Source: Brachionus manjavacas
Lineage: Eukaryota; Rotifera; Eurotatoria; Ploima; Brachionidae
Direction of reading: 5' to 3'
Assembly (NCBI GenBank): GCA_019054805.1
Contig: JAHQIY010000002.1
Span: 8,556,001 to 8,620,000 of the forward strand
Length of the DNA stretch: 64,000 nucleotides
In this document: positions 1 to 10,866 of the stretch, in pieces
How positions within the stretch are numbered: the first letter of the stretch is position 1
Layout: each line of letters opens with the position of its first letter
Made by a program: the position numbers and the translations under genes
The notes under the pieces: generated by a model
The model's database searches: none
The model's input: the letters and a program-made list of their open reading frames with translations, nothing else
What the model was told of the DNA's origin: nothing

Positions 1-696
1 TTTTCGATTTAGAAGAAAGTAAATTTAATTTTTAGGAGGAAATAAGTCCTAAGGCACAACATAACATTTTAAGAAAAAAATTAATTTTCTTTTTGAATTG
101 GTATTAACTTGTAAAGTCATCTGAACTACGAGCCTGCTCTTCAAAACAATCTGAATAGAAAGATGTAATATAGTTTTTAGATTTTATTTTATTTTTAGTT
201 TTTCTCCTCAAGGTATATTCAGAAAGTACTTTAAAGGATAATCGAACTTCAAAATAAAGAGGATATCGAGGAAAATATGATAATTTTTTTGTTATTTCAG
301 AAACCCCAATTTATTAGTCTTCTAAAAAGCTTACCGCAGTATGTTTATTTGTAGCTTTATTTTTTTTAATTACGCGTAATTACGTAATTATCAGTTTTTT
401 CTAAAATGATTTTTTAAAAACGCGCTTTTTTATTTTTAATAAACACGTAATTTTTACGCAAAAATGCCGTAAATTTATCCGTAAATTGTTTCCTGTGTAG
501 CAATTTTGTTCAAATATTCGGATGACTATTGTTTTGGATAAAATTTAATGTTTGTAATTAAAATCAGCTTATAAACAGAAATAAAGCTGTCTTTATTATT
601 TTTCACTTATTAATGTCTTAAAAATTATTTCAAAATAATAAAAATAACATTTTATAATTAAATAAATTTTAAAAGATTTTAAAAATTTTTATCGAC
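1..696. other. AT-rich stretch without recognisable gene
   Basis: Low-complexity A/T runs with no coding-looking frame on either strand. Nothing to annotate before the Tigger terminus at 699. Confidence 0.6.
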
Positions 697-885
697 TACA
701 GTCAACTCGAGGTTTAACGAATGAGTTGGGCGGAAAAAATCTTTTCGTTAAATCAAATTTCGTTGTATCAAAATTCCTATACAAAACGATGGGATAGGAT
801 TATTTTAAAAACCAAATTAAAATAAAACAAAAAGCCATGTTTTTAAGTTTATATTTAAGAAAAATTAAATTTTTATTATTTAAAA

Positions 886-1320
886 TTAATTTAAAAAAAA
901 ATCATCAATTTTTGTTTGTTTTTTATTTGTTTGGCTTATAAAATTTTCCATTTTAAATAAGTTTTCAATCATTGAATTACAATCTTCAGTCTTTCTACCA
1001 AAAAAATCACGTAGTTTGCTTATCATTTCAATTGCGTCTTTTGAAGTGATTGATTCAGGCTCTGTTATTGTTTCGCCTAATTAGTCATCAATGTCATCGG
1101 TACTGGTGTCTATTTATTTAGCTTCAATATTTCCAATAATGTCTTCATCTGTCCACTTACCATTTGAAGGAAGATCTTCGTCTATTTCTATATACGCAGA
1201 TTGATCGAAATATAACTTTTTGCTAAAAAAGTAATTTCTTTTTCCGAATTATCCTCTTCTTCACATCATTGGCACCAAATAAATGATCTTTTTTGAAACC
1301 CGCTTTGATAACAAAAAAGT
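886..1320 (-). pseudogene. Tigger-like transposase, C-terminal remnant
   Basis: Read on the reverse strand the frame gives a CF..AGF-like stretch, then LPSNGKWTDEDIIGNIEA, then an acidic tail and a final helix with SKDAIEMISKLRDFF and a Lys-rich end. This is the usual tail of Tigger/CENP-B-like DDE transposases. Two in-frame stops (after IEAK and after DDIDD) and at least one frameshift near 1250 disable it. The DDE catalytic core and the N-terminal CENP-B/HTH region are missing, probably displaced by the LINE insertion. It ends at a TAA at 886-888. Confidence 0.7.
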
Positions 1321-1439
1321 ATTTATACATTTTTCTTTCCTCAATCTCTTAAAGACTTTAAATTTGAATCTTGTCGTTTGGCTTAGCAAATTTGAAAAAT
1401 CAAATTTAATTAATTTTTAATTGATTTTTCACAAGACTT

Positions 1440-3710
1440 TTCTTTTGAGCACTTTAATTGTGAACTGCTTTGTATTAAACTAAATCTAGGAAAGAGTAAT
1501 GAAATATCTATACAATCAACCCAACAAATTACTTAATTTTGAGCTTTTTAAAACAATAAAAAGGAACTGTAGAGACTACATTTTGTGTGGGGACCTTAAC
1601 GCCAGAACGAAGCAAATAGGCTGTATAGGAGAAAATGAAAACGGCTCATTGTAAGAAAAAATAATCAATGAATTAGATTTTTCAGTGATTAACGACAAAT
1701 GTCCTACATATAATATTTTTAATAGGAATTACTTTGAAATTCTTGACCTTTTTTTAGTTTCTTCCTCATTAATGGACAAAGTTACTGATTTTTGTGTTCT
1801 CAATAGTCAAGAAATGACTAGTGACCATTTTCCAATTGAAGCACTTTTTCCATTGACTACTTAATTAAAAGCAAATCTACAAAATTAATTCCAAATTTTA
1901 TCTCAAATAACAAGGAATTAAAAACTGATAAGGAAATAGGAAAATTCTTCGGAGATATATTATCTTCAACATTTAGTCCTCATTCTGATCTAATAGATAC
2001 TGAAAAAGATAATGAAATAATTAGCTTTAATTTTGAATACCTCAAAAATTAGAATCAGTGTAATTTTAATGATCCTATTTGCCCAAACGAACTTATACTG
2101 GCTTTAAAAAGACTGAAGACTGAAGCGGCCTCAGGACCTGACCAAATACATAATCTAATGCTTAAAAATTTACCAAGAAATTCCTTAATAGAAATCTCAA
2201 AACTTTTTAACTTATCTCTGCGACATGGTATTATTTCAAAATCATGGAAAACTGCGAACATAACTATGATTCAAAAAAATGCATCTTCTCCACAAGATCC
2301 TTCAAACTATAGACCAATCAGTATAACAAGTCGCCTAGGAAAGTTACTTGAGCGTATAATTTACACAAGACTCTACAATATTTTAGAAAAAAATTTATTA
2401 CTTATCCAGGAACAATCAGGATTTAGGAAACATCGGAGAACTTCCGATAATCTTTACTTTTTGATTCAAAAATTGTAGAGTCATTTAATAGAAAGAAAAG
2501 AGTTTGTTCCCTTTTCTTTGATATTTAGCTTTTGATAGGGTTTGGCACGAAGTTTAATTTATAATTTAATAAAAATAAATCCACCACAATACTCAATTAA
2601 CTGGATTAGATCCTTCTTAGACTCAAGGACATTTAGGGTGAATGTGAATGACTACTAGTGCGACGAATATCAAATAACTGCAGGTGTTCCTCAAGGCTCA
2701 GTAATTAGTCCTCTTTTATTTAGCATTTATATTAATGATATCCCTAAAAGAAACAAAACAAATAATGAAAACTCTCTTCTTTTTGCAGATGATCTAGTTA
2801 CTTTTTTTATTTACAACAAAAAGGGGAATCTTGAAAATAAGATAAATAAATACACCAACGAGCTAGAACAATGGCTAATTAAGTGGAAAATGAAGATGTC
2901 AGTTGAAAAGTCGTGTTCAGTAGCATTCTCTAAGTACAAGAAAGAAAGTGATAATCTTAACTTAAAAATTTATGGAAATAGAATAAAAAGCCAAAAAGAA
3001 ATAAAGTTTCTTGGTATTAGATTTGATTCTAAATTAAATTTTAATACACTGGTTGACGAAATAAAAGAACGTTGCAATATAAGGCTAAATCTAATTAAGA
3101 TTCTGTCAAACAAAAAATGGGGTCTTAATCAAAAAACGTTGGGAAATCTTTATAAATCTTTAGTTGGTTCAATTTTAGACTATTCGTTTCCTTGCTTGAA
3201 TTCATTTTCAGAAAATAATATTAAAAAGTTACAAGTAATTCAGAATACAGCAGTCAGATCTATCCTCAGATTAAAATATGATACTCCCTCCAGCATCATG
3301 AATCAGGAGGCTTTTAATAAACTTAAATTACTGACAGTCTCGAATCGACTTCTTGAGTTGAAAAAGAGATATGTTGGGACAGGACTGAGTAATTCCATTT
3401 CATTGTTTGTCAGACTGGTGGATGAATACAAAGCGGGTTTTGAATCGAGAAATATCGAATACCCGACTCCATTGTGTAATTGCTACCTTTCAATTTCCTC
3501 TTTTTTTCCTGAAACCTTAACTATGTAAACCTGAATGACCTAAAACTCTCATTATCATATACTTATTTTTTATTCCAAGTTATTAACTCTTACAAACATT
3601 ATTCAAATTTTTATTTTTAATTTTTGATTTTACTTAACTCAATTTTTATTTTTTATTTTAATTCTGAAGGAGCTTTAGCTCAGTACAGTTAACAAATAAA
3701 TAAAATAAAT
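1440..3710 (+). mobile_element. Jockey/CR1-like LINE (family A), copy 1, nested in Tigger
   Basis: The order is endonuclease C-terminal half, reverse transcriptase, 3' untranslated region and an A-rich (AAATA)n tail. The 3' end carries CTGAAGGAGCTTTAGCTC, which can fold into a small hairpin, followed by AACAAATAAATAAAATAAATAA. The same tail occurs in fragments at 8345, 22051 and 29610, and a second long copy lies at 22655. The 5' end is truncated within the endonuclease. Confidence 0.8.
1510..3528 (+). pseudogene. LINE ORF2: endonuclease end plus reverse transcriptase, broken
   Basis: The endonuclease part shows YILCGDLNART (about 1580-1620) and the terminal SDHFPIE motif (about 1825). The RT region shows AASGPDQIHNLMLKNLP, then NYRPISITSRLGKLLE and GFRKHRRTSDNL (about 2130-2460), the PQGSVISPLLFSIYIND block (about 2690-2740) and the catalytic FADDLV (about 2790). 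A C-terminal thumb region runs to 3528. Stops and frameshifts near 1650, 2052, 2478 and 2530 break the frame into pieces. The longest open pieces are 2158-2478 and 2890-3528. It is not expected to make an active enzyme. Confidence 0.8.
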
Positions 3711-4089
3711 AATTAATCAGTAAATAAAAATTTATAGTGAAGTGTGAAATTTATAGTTTTCGATAAATCAAGTAATTTTAAATGGGAAATATAAGTTGTA
3801 CCAAAGATTAAGTTGTACAAAACATTTAGTTCGTAAAATCAAGGTTTCGTTATATCAAAAATTTTTTGCATGTAAATAGATTGCCGAATTTCCATTCTTT
3901 TGATTTAGTTCTTAAAATCAAGATAATCGTTAAAAAGCGATTCTTTAAACCGCGAGTTGACTGTATTTTCGATCAAATTTATATTTTTATCGATGAATTT
4001 AGAATAAATGGTTCTTAATTCAGTAATGATTCATCTTTCAATTTTCATCGATTAATCATCGTTTTCTTTGTGACTGGGAAGAATATAAG

Positions 4090-5460
4090 AAAAATTCCAA
4101 TAAGTGGTTAGCTTGTAAAATCATGGCAGTTGATCTTGTCGTGTACTTTTATAATTTTAAACATCTCGATCAGATCTCCGCTTAATCTTATGGTCTCTTG
4201 ACTGGTTAAATTCAATGAAGCTCACCTTTCTGAATGGCTTAGCTTTTTTAGCTCTGGAATTAATTTAGTAGCTCTTCTCTGGACTGATTCTAAGACCTTA
4301 ATGTCTTTTTTTAAATACGAGTTCCAAACTTGAACTCCATAATCAAAATACGATCGAACCAATGCTTCATTTAATCTTCTTTTCTTTGTTCTGAAATTTG
4401 ATGGTTCGCCTTATTGATCCTAAAATTGAATTAGCTTGATTTGCAGCGGTGTTGATTTGATTTGACCTAACCCTGTGGGACTCCACTTTCAACACTAACC
4501 CATTCAGGCACTGTTTTACCCATAATCACTCTCTGTCTTCTGTTCAGCAAAAAGCTTTAAACCATTCAATAATTGACTCATTAAGAGCATAACATTCAAG
4601 TTTGTGAATTAAGCGTTTATGTGGAACTAAATGCTTTAGCTTTAGCGAAATCCAAATAGATTATGTCCAAATCCTGTCTAAGGTTCATTGACTCCGAGAT
4701 AATGTCTTTAGACTCAAATAAATTTGTAACACATGAAGAAGCCTGCATCCTGGAACCCTTCTTGAACAAAGGAGTGATGTTTGCCTCCCATCATTTGCTT
4801 GGAACTAAAGATGTCTTGTAAGACTTAATAAAAATAATTGATAGAGGTAGAGAGATAGCTTACGCAGTCTCTTTTAGTACCCATGGATGAATACCATCTG
4901 AGCCAATAGCCTTGTATTTTTTCAGTTGTGATAGTTCTTTGAATAAATTCTCTCTTGGAAAAGTAGTCTTTGGATCAAAAATAACATAATAATAATAATA
5001 ATAAGCTACGGCAAGCAAGCTTGCGGAGGCGGTCTACTAGGAGATCGCCTATGATAGCACATTACGCAATAAAAGGAAAATTACAGAAATAAGGCTCATC
5101 TTTGAAAAACACTGATTCGAATTGTTCATTTAAGATACCACATATATCCGATGGATCTGTTTTTAGGTTTCCATTTTTGTCTTTTTAAGCCTTGATTTGA
5201 TCTTTAACTGATAATTTCGAGTTGATGTACGAGTAGAACAATTTTGGGTTCGTTTTACTCTTAGATACTAGATTCTTCTCAATCTCTTTCAAATCATTTT
5301 AAGCAATTTTTCGGAAATTTTTTTAAGTTGTTTATAGTTCTCCGATACCTGAGTATCTTTTTTCGACGCAAGGTACTTAAACCAAGTATTCTATTTTTTT
5401 TAACGCAATATCTTCTAAGTTGACGAAGTAAGCCATGGGATTTTCTTAATTGAGTTTTTT
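4090..5460 (-). pseudogene. CR1-like LINE reverse transcriptase, decayed
   Basis: Read on the reverse strand from 5460 to 4090 one can follow a linker typical of CR1-type LINEs, then GSDGIHPWVLKE, NITPLFKKGSRMQ, IIYLDFAKA and SGVPQG, and finally a C-terminal region ending near 4090. Many stops and frameshifts and several internal deletions are present: the catalytic YADD block is not visible. It differs from family A at 1440 and is closer to the reverse-strand LINE ends at 8697 and 41191. It is interrupted by a separate 90-base insertion at 4983-5075. Confidence 0.65.
4983..5075 (-). mobile_element. Short LINE 3'-tail insertion with (ATT)n
   Basis: On the reverse strand this is a GC-richer stretch with the palindrome GCAAGCTTGC and a GGCGATC...GACCGCC arm pair, ending in (ATT)n. 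It interrupts the reverse transcriptase frame of the surrounding LINE relic. It looks like the severely 5'-truncated 3' end of another LINE or a SINE. Confidence 0.45.
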
Positions 5461-6070
5461 TTACGTATTGGGATGAATTTTTTACACAACTCGTGATATA
5501 TTTCTAAAAATAAGTCATATGATGATAGTTTATAATAAAGTATTTTTAAAATAAATTATTTATTTTCTAAATCACTTTTTTAAAAGTAATGGGGTTATTT
5601 GGTTTACAAAATCTCAAATAATTAGCTTAAGTAAATAATAATAATAATTGTCCCTATTCTATCCTAACTTATTAGAATTAATTTTTAAAAAAATATTGAA
5701 AAAAATATCCAAAAAAATGGCATTCTCGTAAAAAAATTAAAAATTATCGTTTTCTAATCTTAGAATGATAAAGTCTTTGCTATTTTTTTTTCTTAATAAC
5801 ATGACCATAAACATTTTTTGATTTTAAACTGAAATTTTCTAATCAAATACCAATTATAAGTGAAAAAGGTTAAAACAGTTACCTAAGAGGGGTTTTGACG
5901 CAAAAAAAGATAATAAAGCATAAAAATTTGAACCATAGCAAAATGAATAAAAAGCTAAGGCTTTTTTTTATGTTTTTTATCGCCTATTTTTTTATTAAAG
6001 CATAAAAAATCTCGGAAAAGCATAATAATAAGGAATTTCAAGCAAAAGTAATTTATAAAGAAAATTGAAT
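5461..6070. other. AT-rich stretch, no gene
   Basis: A/T-rich. AAAGCATAA occurs several times between about 5920 and 6030 but I see no coding frame. Confidence 0.5.
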
Positions 6071-6079
6071 TGTTTAATG

Positions 6080-6400
6080 TTATATTGCCTCCAAAGAGTA
6101 AAATTTTTATCAATGATGTTGACCTCGAAACCTTTTTAAAAAATGACGATCACAGAAATGCATCTAAAATGGTCGACAAACATTACGTTGCTGTTATTGT
6201 GAACTTGCACCTTTACACAATATAGTTGTGTCTTTTTGTTCTTGTACGTCTTTGAAATGTCATAACATTGTTGGTGAATCATGTACTTTTAGGTACAAAA
6301 AATAAAGTTATCTCAAGAGGCTAAAGAGTTCGTCCACCTAAACGTAGGGCTAACGTTGAACCAAGTAACACTGCTCAATATAAATAATTACAGTTTAATA
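6080..6400 (+). pseudogene. Possible MULE/SWIM-finger transposase tail, decayed
   Basis: The frame starting near 6080 reads a coding-like run ending in ASKMVDKHYV. A shifted frame continues with CELAP and CSCTSLKCHNIVG, which resembles a SWIM zinc finger (CxC...CH). Near 6330 a frame gives RPPKRRANVEPS, like the basic tails of SWIM-containing MULE transposases. At least two frameshifts are needed. The assignment is tentative; it could be another transposon protein. Confidence 0.3.
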
Positions 6401-6774
6401 GGAAAAATATTAAATAAATTAATAAACATGTTGCCATTTTCAAAATTTAGGATTAAAAAAATATATGCAATCAATCGTTTCTCTAAGTCCCTCAGCTGAC
6501 CGAAAATTATCATTAGAAACGAAAAAAAAGACAAAATTTTTTAAAAGGATATTATCAAAATAAGGGAAGGTATTTTGAATTTTTTTTTATACTAAAATTT
6601 ATAAGTATAATCAAGTTGGGCATGTAAAAAATAAGATAAAAATTTTAGTGTTATTTTTTTTAAGTAATTTACTAACTTGTACAGAAAATACTAAAATTTA
6701 AATTTAATTTCTTTAAATTTGAACAAGATCTTTTTTTCTTTCTAATTGATTTTTTCAAGCTTTGCATCGTCTTC

Positions 6775-6806
6775 AAGGCGTTACCTGAAATAAATGACAA
6801 AAATAA
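6775..6806 (+). repeat. LINE/SINE 3' tail (GGCGTT-CTGAAATAAA type)
   Basis: CGTCTTCAAGGCGTTACC followed by TGAAATAAATGAC. The same tail occurs at 39390-39432 (+) and 63040-63078 (-), where the conserved core before AAATAA is a short hairpin. Confidence 0.4.
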
Positions 6807-6980
6807 AAATTTCTGAATAAAAAACACAATTTAATCTAATTAGATAATTATTTGAATTTTGTCAATAAAAATTTTTATCTAATTTAAAATGAGCATTTTT
6901 AATGTAATTTAAATTAATTAATTAAAAAATAATTCAATTTTTATCTTATTCGAGTGGAAAAAAAAGCATTTCATTCAAAT

Positions 6981-8252
6981 ATGAAAAAGGCCACTTTACT
7001 TTTAGTATTTCTAGTTCTTTTCTCAAGCACCACCCAAGCCAGGTCTAAAAAACCTCGAAAATCTCCGAACCAAACTTCTCTATTAAGTGAACAAAGCCTT
7101 CGGCAAGAATTGACCACAATATTTGAAAAGAATGAGCTGAACAAAGTGATGATGTTCCGAATGATTTCCGATGTGAACGCTTATGTGATATTCGACTGTG
7201 AGAAACCTTCGTATATAGCGCCTGGCAATCAATTGGTAACCCTAAAAAACCACATTGTCAACTATGATCTGGAGCGCAGGAAAGATCCTAGGATCAAAAA
7301 TGAATCAAGTGCGTACATGTGTGACAAAAAAGAAAACATTTGGAGAGTTAACCCGGAAATTTTTAAAAGCAAAGGCTTCATTGGTTTCGACCATGACAAG
7401 GCTGCCGAAGCTGATGGAAATTTTATAGTTCTGGCTGATGAAAAAGCAATCAAAGACTATGTACAAAACGTTGACGCAGACGGCAAGCTAGTTAAAAAAA
7501 TTGTCCAACTTGCCTACACAATCACCCATCACCCTAAATACTACCGGGTTGACAAATCCAAAAATTCAAAATTAGTTGATGTCTATGCCGAGCAGGAGAA
7601 AAAAATACCACAATGGCTCAGGGACCAGCGCTCAAAACAAATAAACAAACTTTACAAACAGCTGACTAAAGAGACAAAAAATTTCACGGTTCCAAAGCAT
7701 CCCAAGCTTAAGGAGGACACATTCGGCGATGGATTTTCCTTTATTGTTTTTGACTGCAAAGATCCAAGTATTCTGCATCCGAGCAAAGATAAAAAAGCTG
7801 TTCTGAAAAAATTAAATGATACTTTGTTTAGTTTGGTTTTGAAAAAAACCGGCCACTGTGCCGACGATAAAATATGGCGAAATTCTGCTAATGAAAATTT
7901 TCTCACATTCGATGCCAAGGGACTAGGACTGGGCTTTTCGCCGTCGTCTAAACTATTAACAATTATGAAAATAAAGGGCATGTGTGATGAGTATATGAAG
8001 TTCATGTACCATCCGGGTTACTATTTGAAGAGCTTTATAAAACCAGAGCAGTGCACTTCGGATGTTGGTGAAAAAGAGGAAGAAATAAAAATAAATGACA
8101 TTCTAGATGAACATTTTGGAAAAAAAGTTAATACCAAGTCAACCAGACCTGCTAAAAGGAGTAAAAATAGAGGCAAAAAAAAATCCAAGAAACAACAATT
8201 TATTGATAAAAATTCCGACCAGTCTCAAGAATCAGACGGATTCGAAGATTAA
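6981..8252 (+). CDS. Secreted lysine-rich two-repeat protein, family unknown
   Basis: Single-exon gene, 423 codons from the ATG at 6981. The open frame begins 27 bases earlier at a GTG, but the ATG puts a classic signal peptide at the very start (MKKATLLLVFLVLFSSTTQA), so I prefer it. The mature protein holds two diverged copies of one module. Each begins with FDC (residues 71-73 and 257-259) followed by a proline-containing loop. Then come a second Cys (114 and 293), IWR (120-122 and 298-300) and HHPKYY or YHPGYY (183-188 and 343-348). Extra Cys lie at 335 and 358. The tail from about residue 378 is acidic then strongly basic (RSKNRGKKKSKK). Likely extracellular. I recognise no family. An AATAAA overlaps the stop at 8251. 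Codon use looks like a genuine gene, without stops or shifts. Confidence 0.85.
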   Translation: MKKATLLLVFLVLFSSTTQARSKKPRKSPNQTSLLSEQSLRQELTTIFEKNELNKVMMFRMISDVNAYVIFDCEKPSYIAPGNQLVTLKNHIVNYDLERRKDPRIKNESSAYMCDKKENIWRVNPEIFKSKGFIGFDHDKAAEADGNFIVLADEKAIKDYVQNVDADGKLVKKIVQLAYTITHHPKYYRVDKSKNSKLVDVYAEQEKKIPQWLRDQRSKQINKLYKQLTKETKNFTVPKHPKLKEDTFGDGFSFIVFDCKDPSILHPSKDKKAVLKKLNDTLFSLVLKKTGHCADDKIWRNSANENFLTFDAKGLGLGFSPSSKLLTIMKIKGMCDEYMKFMYHPGYYLKSFIKPEQCTSDVGEKEEEIKINDILDEHFGKKVNTKSTRPAKRSKNRGKKKSKKQQFIDKNSDQSQESDGFED

Positions 8253-8344
8253 ATAAAGATTTAATTTTAAAAATAGGTTTTTTTGAATAAAGTCAAAAAG
8301 GAGAAATAATTATTTCAGTAGATAATTTTTTTTATAAATTATTA

Positions 8345-8402
8345 TTGTTTATTTATCTATTTGTTTTCTGTACCGAGCTAGAGCTCCTTTAGAAAAAATT
8401 TT
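8345..8402 (-). repeat. Family A LINE 3' tail fragment
   Basis: On the reverse strand it reads an AAGGAGCTCTAGCTCGG hairpin, then TAC and CAAATAGATAAATAAA. This matches the tail of the LINE at 1440-3710. Only the last 60 bases are recognisable. Confidence 0.6.
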
Positions 8403-8451
8403 AAAAATTTTTTTTTAAAGGTAATCAATCAATTTGTTTCGAATTTTTCTT

Positions 8452-8528
8452 AGCTTTCAAACCGGCTTCTTTTTTTCGGAAGAGGTTCTTCAATGTTTAC
8501 AACGTCTTCTTCTGTGTCGTTGGCATCG
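8452..8528 (-). pseudogene. Short coding-like tail, origin unknown
   Basis: The reverse strand reads VNDANDTEEDVV then PLPKKRSRFES and a stop: an acidic stretch followed by a nuclear-localisation-like basic patch. It may be the end of a transposase or a last exon. Nothing upstream supports a complete gene. Confidence 0.25.
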
Positions 8529-8696
8529 TTTACTTTATTTTTTATTATATTTTCTTAGTAGAAACATTATTTTTCAGATTTTATCTGAATTTATTTTATA
8601 AAAGTTTAAAAATTTCACACTTATAAAAAATAATTGAAATTAGTAATTTAATGAGTTAATATCCATCAATTTTGCTTTAGCTACCAATTAATAATA

Positions 8697-9345
8697 TAGT
8701 AGTAGTAGTAGTTTTGACTTTTGCTGGCTAGCCAGCGAGTGTGCTGATAAGGCACACTAAGACAGTTGATGTGATTGATTTCTGCTCATCCAGCAATCAA
8801 TGCCTGCTTAAAGCTGTTAACATTGGGGGCTTCAACTAATTGATTTGGCAGTGAGTACCATATGTTAGCGGTTCTGTTGAAAAAAAAGTCATCTCTATGT
8901 TGGAGCCTCGAAATTTCTTTGTCATTTGAAGCAGTGACCTTTTCCTTGGTTTTTTGTGACATTAAAATTGTTTCTTTTTTCAATCAATTCTATTCCATGC
9001 ATGAACTTATATAATTGAATTAGATCGCCCCTTTTTCTTCTTTCCACCATATTTGGAATGTTCAAAGCCTTCAATCTGCTTTCATACGATTTGTTTCTAA
9101 TTGAAGAAACAAATTTGGTAGCTCTGCGTTGAATCCTTTCAACATTTTCACAGTGCGGCTTAAGAAATGGAGACCATACAGGTACAGCAAATTCAAAAAG
9201 AGGACGAACAAAAGTTAAATACAAATATCTAAATTAGTTACAATCAAAACGAGCGAATGATTTCCTGATGCGACCCAACACATGATTTGCTTTGTTTGTA
9301 GCATCTATCACTTGATTTTTCCATTTAAGATTTGTATTGAAAATA
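8697..9345 (-). pseudogene. CR1-like LINE, C-terminal end with (CTA)n tail
   Basis: The reverse-strand frames give IGVIFNTNLKWKNQVIDA, a TFVRPLFEFAVPVWSPFL block, IQRRATKF, RRKRGDLIQLYKFM, and finally FFNRTANIWYSLPNQLV with SFKQAL. This is the standard C-terminal domain of CR1-type reverse transcriptases. Two frames (9224-8922 and 8983-8786) are needed. The 3' end has a GCTGGCTAGCCAGC palindrome and a (CTA)n tail at 8697-8714. The element is strongly 5'-truncated. Confidence 0.75.
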
Positions 9346-9399
9346 ACACCAATATAAATATTCAATTTTAAGAAAAGAACACATTAAAATATAAGCATA

Positions 9400-10056
9400 C
9401 GTAAGCCAAAAATCAGGAAAAGAAAAGCACAAATAAGCCAAAAAAAAATAAAAAGCATGAAGCTTTTGTCAAATGGACTCAAATTTTTTGCTTGAAACAA
9501 ACTGGCCAACGTTTGGATAGGGTACCGTATCTGGGCATTCAAAAACCTTGCATGAATGGTGAATTTCGAAATTCGTCTTGAAGATTTCAAATCATGTGAA
9601 ACATCTTTAGGAAAGAGAAATGGAGAAAGAAATTGAAATAAACTGAAATCTGAATTGGCAGCAGCAAATATAACAGCAAACTCATCCAGCATCAATATTC
9701 AGTGTGTTCAAGTGGTAAAACAAGGGACAAAAAATGCATAAAAACCAGCTGACCAGATAGCTGTAGCAAATGCAACCATCAGCGAAATGAATGAAAGAAT
9801 CAAAAGAAAAAAAAATTCGATCATTTATGGTGTGCCAGAATCAAAGAAAGAGATTTTAACAGACAGGAAAGCAGAATATGAAGAAAAAATCAAACAAATT
9901 CTCACCACTATTAGAAAAAGTGATATCAAGCCAGCGTATTCGAGACGTTTGAGATCTAAAGACCAAAGTAAACCAGGCCCAATTCTAGTAGAACTCAAAG
10001 AAGAAGCAAACAGAAATCCACTATTCCTAGCATCTCAACTTTCATTTTTTTTTTAG
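9400..10056 (+). pseudogene. LINE ORF1 fragment (RRM-like nucleic-acid-binding protein)
   Basis: The open part 9787-10056 starts MNERIKRKKNSIIYGVPESK and contains SRRLRSKDQSKPGPILVEL. This is the pattern of LINE ORF1 proteins (coiled coil followed by an RRM-like domain with a conserved RLR...PGPILVE strand). Upstream, 9400-9786 reads as the same kind of protein with stops at about 9730 and 9745. The frame runs out into A/T-rich DNA at 10056 before the C-terminal domain is complete. Confidence 0.6.
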
Positions 10057-10149
10057 CTTTTTTACTTAAATAATAAATAATAATAGTTATAGATATTATG
10101 TCTTGATGGTCGTTTGATCGCGATCCATCTAATTTTAATTATAAAAATT

Positions 10150-10640
10150 TTAGTTCACATTTCCCTTAATTTGGGGACGAATTCTTAGCATGGGCCAAGG
10201 AATCGAAAGAAATTAAAATCATAGATGATAAGTTTTATATTCCGTCAGATGATCTTGATAAGATTTCTGATGCTGATTTTAAGCGTTATTGCTCTGAAAA
10301 ATTCACAACTCTTGACCATTATGTAAAGTCATTTATGATATCTTGATAGAGAGATTTTTTAAGATTAGAAAAAGGTCTTGAAATTCCATATTCTGAACAC
10401 TTTATATGGGTTTTAGGATTTTTTTAGCCACTAGAAGTTTTCATAACTTCCAATTATGGTTCTTTTAGCTCCCCTGGAAGCTTTGTTAAATTTTTAGATT
10501 TTTACTTGATTTGGATTTAGCATCAGCTCAAGCTAGGGCTCATTTCATTTTTTGCTGTCCCTAATTTTTTTAATTTGACCAGGATTCCTTTAATGACTTG
10601 GTTTTCTGGTAACATAACAAGAAACACCTTTTAATTAAAT
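10150..10640 (+). pseudogene. Decayed open frame, unidentified
   Basis: From about 10170 the frame reads GDEFLAWAKESKEIKII and continues for some 50 codons to a TGA near 10345. More coding-like sequence follows, with further stops to about 10640. It resembles no family I can name; a transposon protein remnant is likely given the neighbourhood. Confidence 0.3.
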
Positions 10641-10866
10641 GTCCAGGAATTAGATTGAAGACTAAAATTTGTTATAATTTTGTTAAAACAAAATCTAAAA
10701 TCAAAAAAATATTCAAATTAATTGATTATTATTTTAAATTTTTTAGAATATTTTCATTAAAAATTGGAGTTTAATTTACATTAGCATTTTTAATTAAGGA
10801 TTATTTAAGCCTTTAACATATAAAGAAACGATCTCTGAGTTTTAAAGATAACGAATTTTTACAAAA

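Larger units (their letters stand above)
699..3963. mobile_element. Tigger/pogo DNA transposon, decayed, with nested LINE
   Basis: Both ends are visible. The left end starts CAGTCAACTCGAGGTTTAA (699) and the right end, read on the other strand from 3963, starts CAGTCAACTCGCGGTTTAA. They are flanked by TA at 697-698 and 3964-3965, the target duplication expected of Tc1/mariner/pogo elements. Just inside both ends are further related motifs (TTCGTTAAATC and similar). What is left of the transposase is its C-terminal end on the reverse strand (886-1320). The centre has been replaced by a LINE (about 1440-3710). The element cannot move by itself. Confidence 0.85.

Noticed and set aside
6954..6980. 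Upstream GTG as start of the secreted protein
   Set aside because: A eukaryotic gene is expected to start at ATG, and the ATG at 6981 places the signal peptide at the N-terminus.
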